Source: an uncultured Caldilinea sp.
GTDB taxonomy: Bacteria > Chloroflexota > Anaerolineae > Caldilineales > Caldilineaceae
Direction of reading: 5' to 3'
Assembly: GCA_937928035.1 (NCBI GenBank)
Contig: CALFWA010000129.1
Span: forward strand, 1-5,230
Length of the DNA stretch: 5,230 bases
The notes below the pieces were generated by a model. It was not told where the DNA came from and did not search any database. It worked only from the letters and a program-made list of their open reading frames with translations. Shown one piece after another: positions 1-5,230 of this stretch; the first letter of the stretch is position 1, and every line of letters starts with the position of its first letter. The position numbers and the translations under genes are program-made.

Positions 1-288
1 GGCTACGCCGACGCCTCCCAATGCCGGCTCCGCAACGTCAGAAGCGTCGTCATCGCCAAGAGGCACGCCGACGCCGCTTGCATCGGCGACGGCGGACGTG
101 CAAACGCCCTCGCCGACGGCGACGCCAACGCCGGTTAATACGCCAACGCCTGTCGAGACGAACCGTATCCCGCCCGAAGGTGCGCACGCCGACGCGCCGG
201 AGCCGGTCGGTTCTCCTGCACCGGAGCCAGCGCTTATGGATGCACCGTCGTTCACGCCGACTCCCTCGACCACGGCGATGGGAGCGCC

Positions 289-292
<4 letters not shown>
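1..292 (+). CDS. C-terminal Thr/Pro-rich tail of a protein of unknown function (5' partial)
   Basis: The reading frame is open from base 2 and ends at a TAG at 290-292, giving 96 visible residues with no start in the window. The visible part is low-complexity and probably disordered: repeated Thr-Pro pairs (ATPTP, GTPTP, TPTPVN, TPTPVE, FTPTP), Ser-Pro and Ala-Pro, with several Glu/Asp and almost no hydrophobic clusters, ending in TTAMGAP. Such tails are typical of linkers or C-terminal ends of exported or membrane-attached proteins in Chloroflexota and related bacteria; that is family knowledge, not proof of location here. The folded domain that would reveal the function lies to the left of the window. 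The gene converges on the protease gene and the two stop codons overlap. A long Arg-rich frame on the opposite strand is a by-product of the GC-rich repeats. I do not recognise the protein and assign no function. Confidence 0.72.
122..157 (+). repeat. Two tandem 18-bp units encoding TPTPVN / TPTPVE
   Basis: Units 122-139 and 140-157 share their first 11 bases (ACGCCAACGCC) and match at 14 of 18 positions. They encode two consecutive Thr-Pro-Thr-Pro-Val hexapeptides in the convergent plus-strand gene. This looks like a small in-frame duplication inside a low-complexity tail rather than a regulatory repeat. Confidence 0.6.
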
Positions 293-1917
<1,625 letters not shown>

Positions 1918-1924
1918 CGGAAAG

Positions 1925-1930
1925 CTCCTT
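1925..1930 (-). promoter_or_regulatory. Shine-Dalgarno sequence of the S8 protease gene
   Basis: AAGGAG on the minus strand lies 7 bases upstream of the ATG at 1917-1915, which is ideal spacing and fixes the start. The motif lies within a short inverted repeat (GAAAG-GAG-CTTTC, 1920-1932), so it could be partly folded in the mRNA, although a 5-bp stem with a 3-base loop is weak. Confidence 0.8.
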
Positions 1931-1960
1931 TCAACGTAGCGAGCGCAGCCAGGCTCTGGT

Positions 1961-4888
<2,928 letters not shown>

Positions 4889-5230
4889 CTATGCAATCTC
4901 CAGCGGATCGATCTCGACGATGGCGCCATCGAGGCGCGTGATGACCGCCCGATAGGCGCCGGGCGTGACCTTCTCCAAATGGAAACGCTCTTCGAATTCC
5001 ACCGCATGGAGGACGGCTCCTCTGGCGTCGATCAGTTCGAGCAGCGCCGGGATGGATTCCAGCGGCTCGCTGAGCATTTCGCCTTCTATGCGGCGCAACC
5101 GGCCCGTGCGCTCCACCATCAGTTCAATCTCGATGTCTCCGGCCCAATAGACTTGACGATAGCTGTTTTGCTCAAATCCGCGCACGCCCTGGAGCGTTGG
5201 CTGGAGGCGACTGTCCCAGGTTAGCGCTGC
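4889..5230 (-). CDS. Beta-rich C-terminal domain of a CHAT-operon partner protein (5' partial)
   Basis: The frame is open to the right edge; 113 residues and the TAG stop are visible, and the start lies outside. A GTG at 5185-5183 could open a 98-residue version, but the 15 residues before it (LTWDSRLQPTLQGVRG region) continue a pattern I recall from proteins encoded next to CHAT genes, so the true start is probably further upstream. Visible blocks are RQVYWAGDIEIELMVE (25-40), then RRIEGEMLSE, ALLELIDARGAVLHAVEFEE (62-81), FHLEKVTPGAYRAVITR and a final IVEIDPLEI strand. The order 'G-x-V/M-L, LxD-x-x-G-x-V, F-x-L-x-x-V-x-P-G-x-Y' suggests a carboxypeptidase-regulatory-like or Cna-B-like beta-sandwich. 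In related loci such proteins often accompany an ECF sigma factor and may carry an anti-sigma-like N-terminal part; neither can be seen here. It is probably co-expressed with CHAT and could be a sensor, adaptor or substrate. It is not a gasdermin by appearance. Confidence 0.7.
   Translation of the reverse strand, partial: AALTWDSRLQPTLQGVRGFEQNSYRQVYWAGDIEIELMVERTGRLRRIEGEMLSEPLESIPALLELIDARGAVLHAVEFEERFHLEKVTPGAYRAVITRLDGAIVEIDPLEIA
4898..4901 (-). promoter_or_regulatory. Shine-Dalgarno sequence of the CHAT gene, inside the upstream gene
   Basis: GGAG on the minus strand lies 9 bases upstream of the CHAT ATG (4888-4886), within the last codons of the preceding gene. It supports this ATG, which directly follows the upstream TAG (4891-4889). 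Ribosomes ending the first gene would stop on top of this site, consistent with coupled translation. Confidence 0.65.

Noticed and set aside
4889..5230. The small upstream protein as a bacterial gasdermin paired with a protease
   Set aside because: The visible C-terminal part looks like a compact regulatory-type beta-sandwich ending in a strand at the stop codon. I see no gasdermin-like pattern, though the N-terminal part is outside the window.

Overview
The window is GC-rich and densely coding. It carries one minus-strand operon of three genes, transcribed from right to left, which meets the 3' end of one plus-strand gene at the left edge. The best guess for the host is a member of the Chloroflexota (Caldilinea/Ardenticatena/Roseiflexus-like). 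This rests on three things: a secreted protein ending in an aromatic/hydrophobic 'LFFPSVQR' tail like the 'YLPLxxR' ends I recall from many exported Chloroflexota proteins, a Thr-Pro-rich low-complexity tail on the convergent gene, and a CHAT/TPR operon style common in that phylum. No rRNA or other phylogenetic marker is present, so the assignment is tentative.

Layout from left to right. At 1-292 (+) is the C-terminal end of a gene rich in Thr-Pro, Ser-Pro and Ala-Pro whose folded part lies outside the window. At 289-1917 (-) is a complete exported subtilisin-family (S8) serine protease with an intact catalytic triad, a prodomain and an extra OB-like domain. A 43-bp gap follows (1918-1960) and holds a strong Shine-Dalgarno sequence. 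At 1961-4888 (-) is a large TPR-CHAT protein with an intact caspase/separase-type His-Cys dyad. At 4889-5230 (-) is the C-terminal 113 residues of a beta-rich protein of the kind often encoded just upstream of CHAT genes; it runs off the right edge.

The three minus-strand genes are packed tightly. The stop codon of the beta-rich protein is immediately followed by the ATG of the CHAT gene, and the protease follows 43 bp after the CHAT stop, so co-transcription is likely. The predicted system is a cytoplasmic TPR-regulated cysteine protease (CHAT), a small beta-sandwich partner that may be a sensor, anti-sigma-like protein or substrate, and an exported serine protease. The promoter and any sigma-factor gene would lie beyond base 5230. 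There is no tRNA, rRNA, CRISPR array, insertion sequence or convincing intrinsic terminator, and no non-coding stretch longer than 43 bp.
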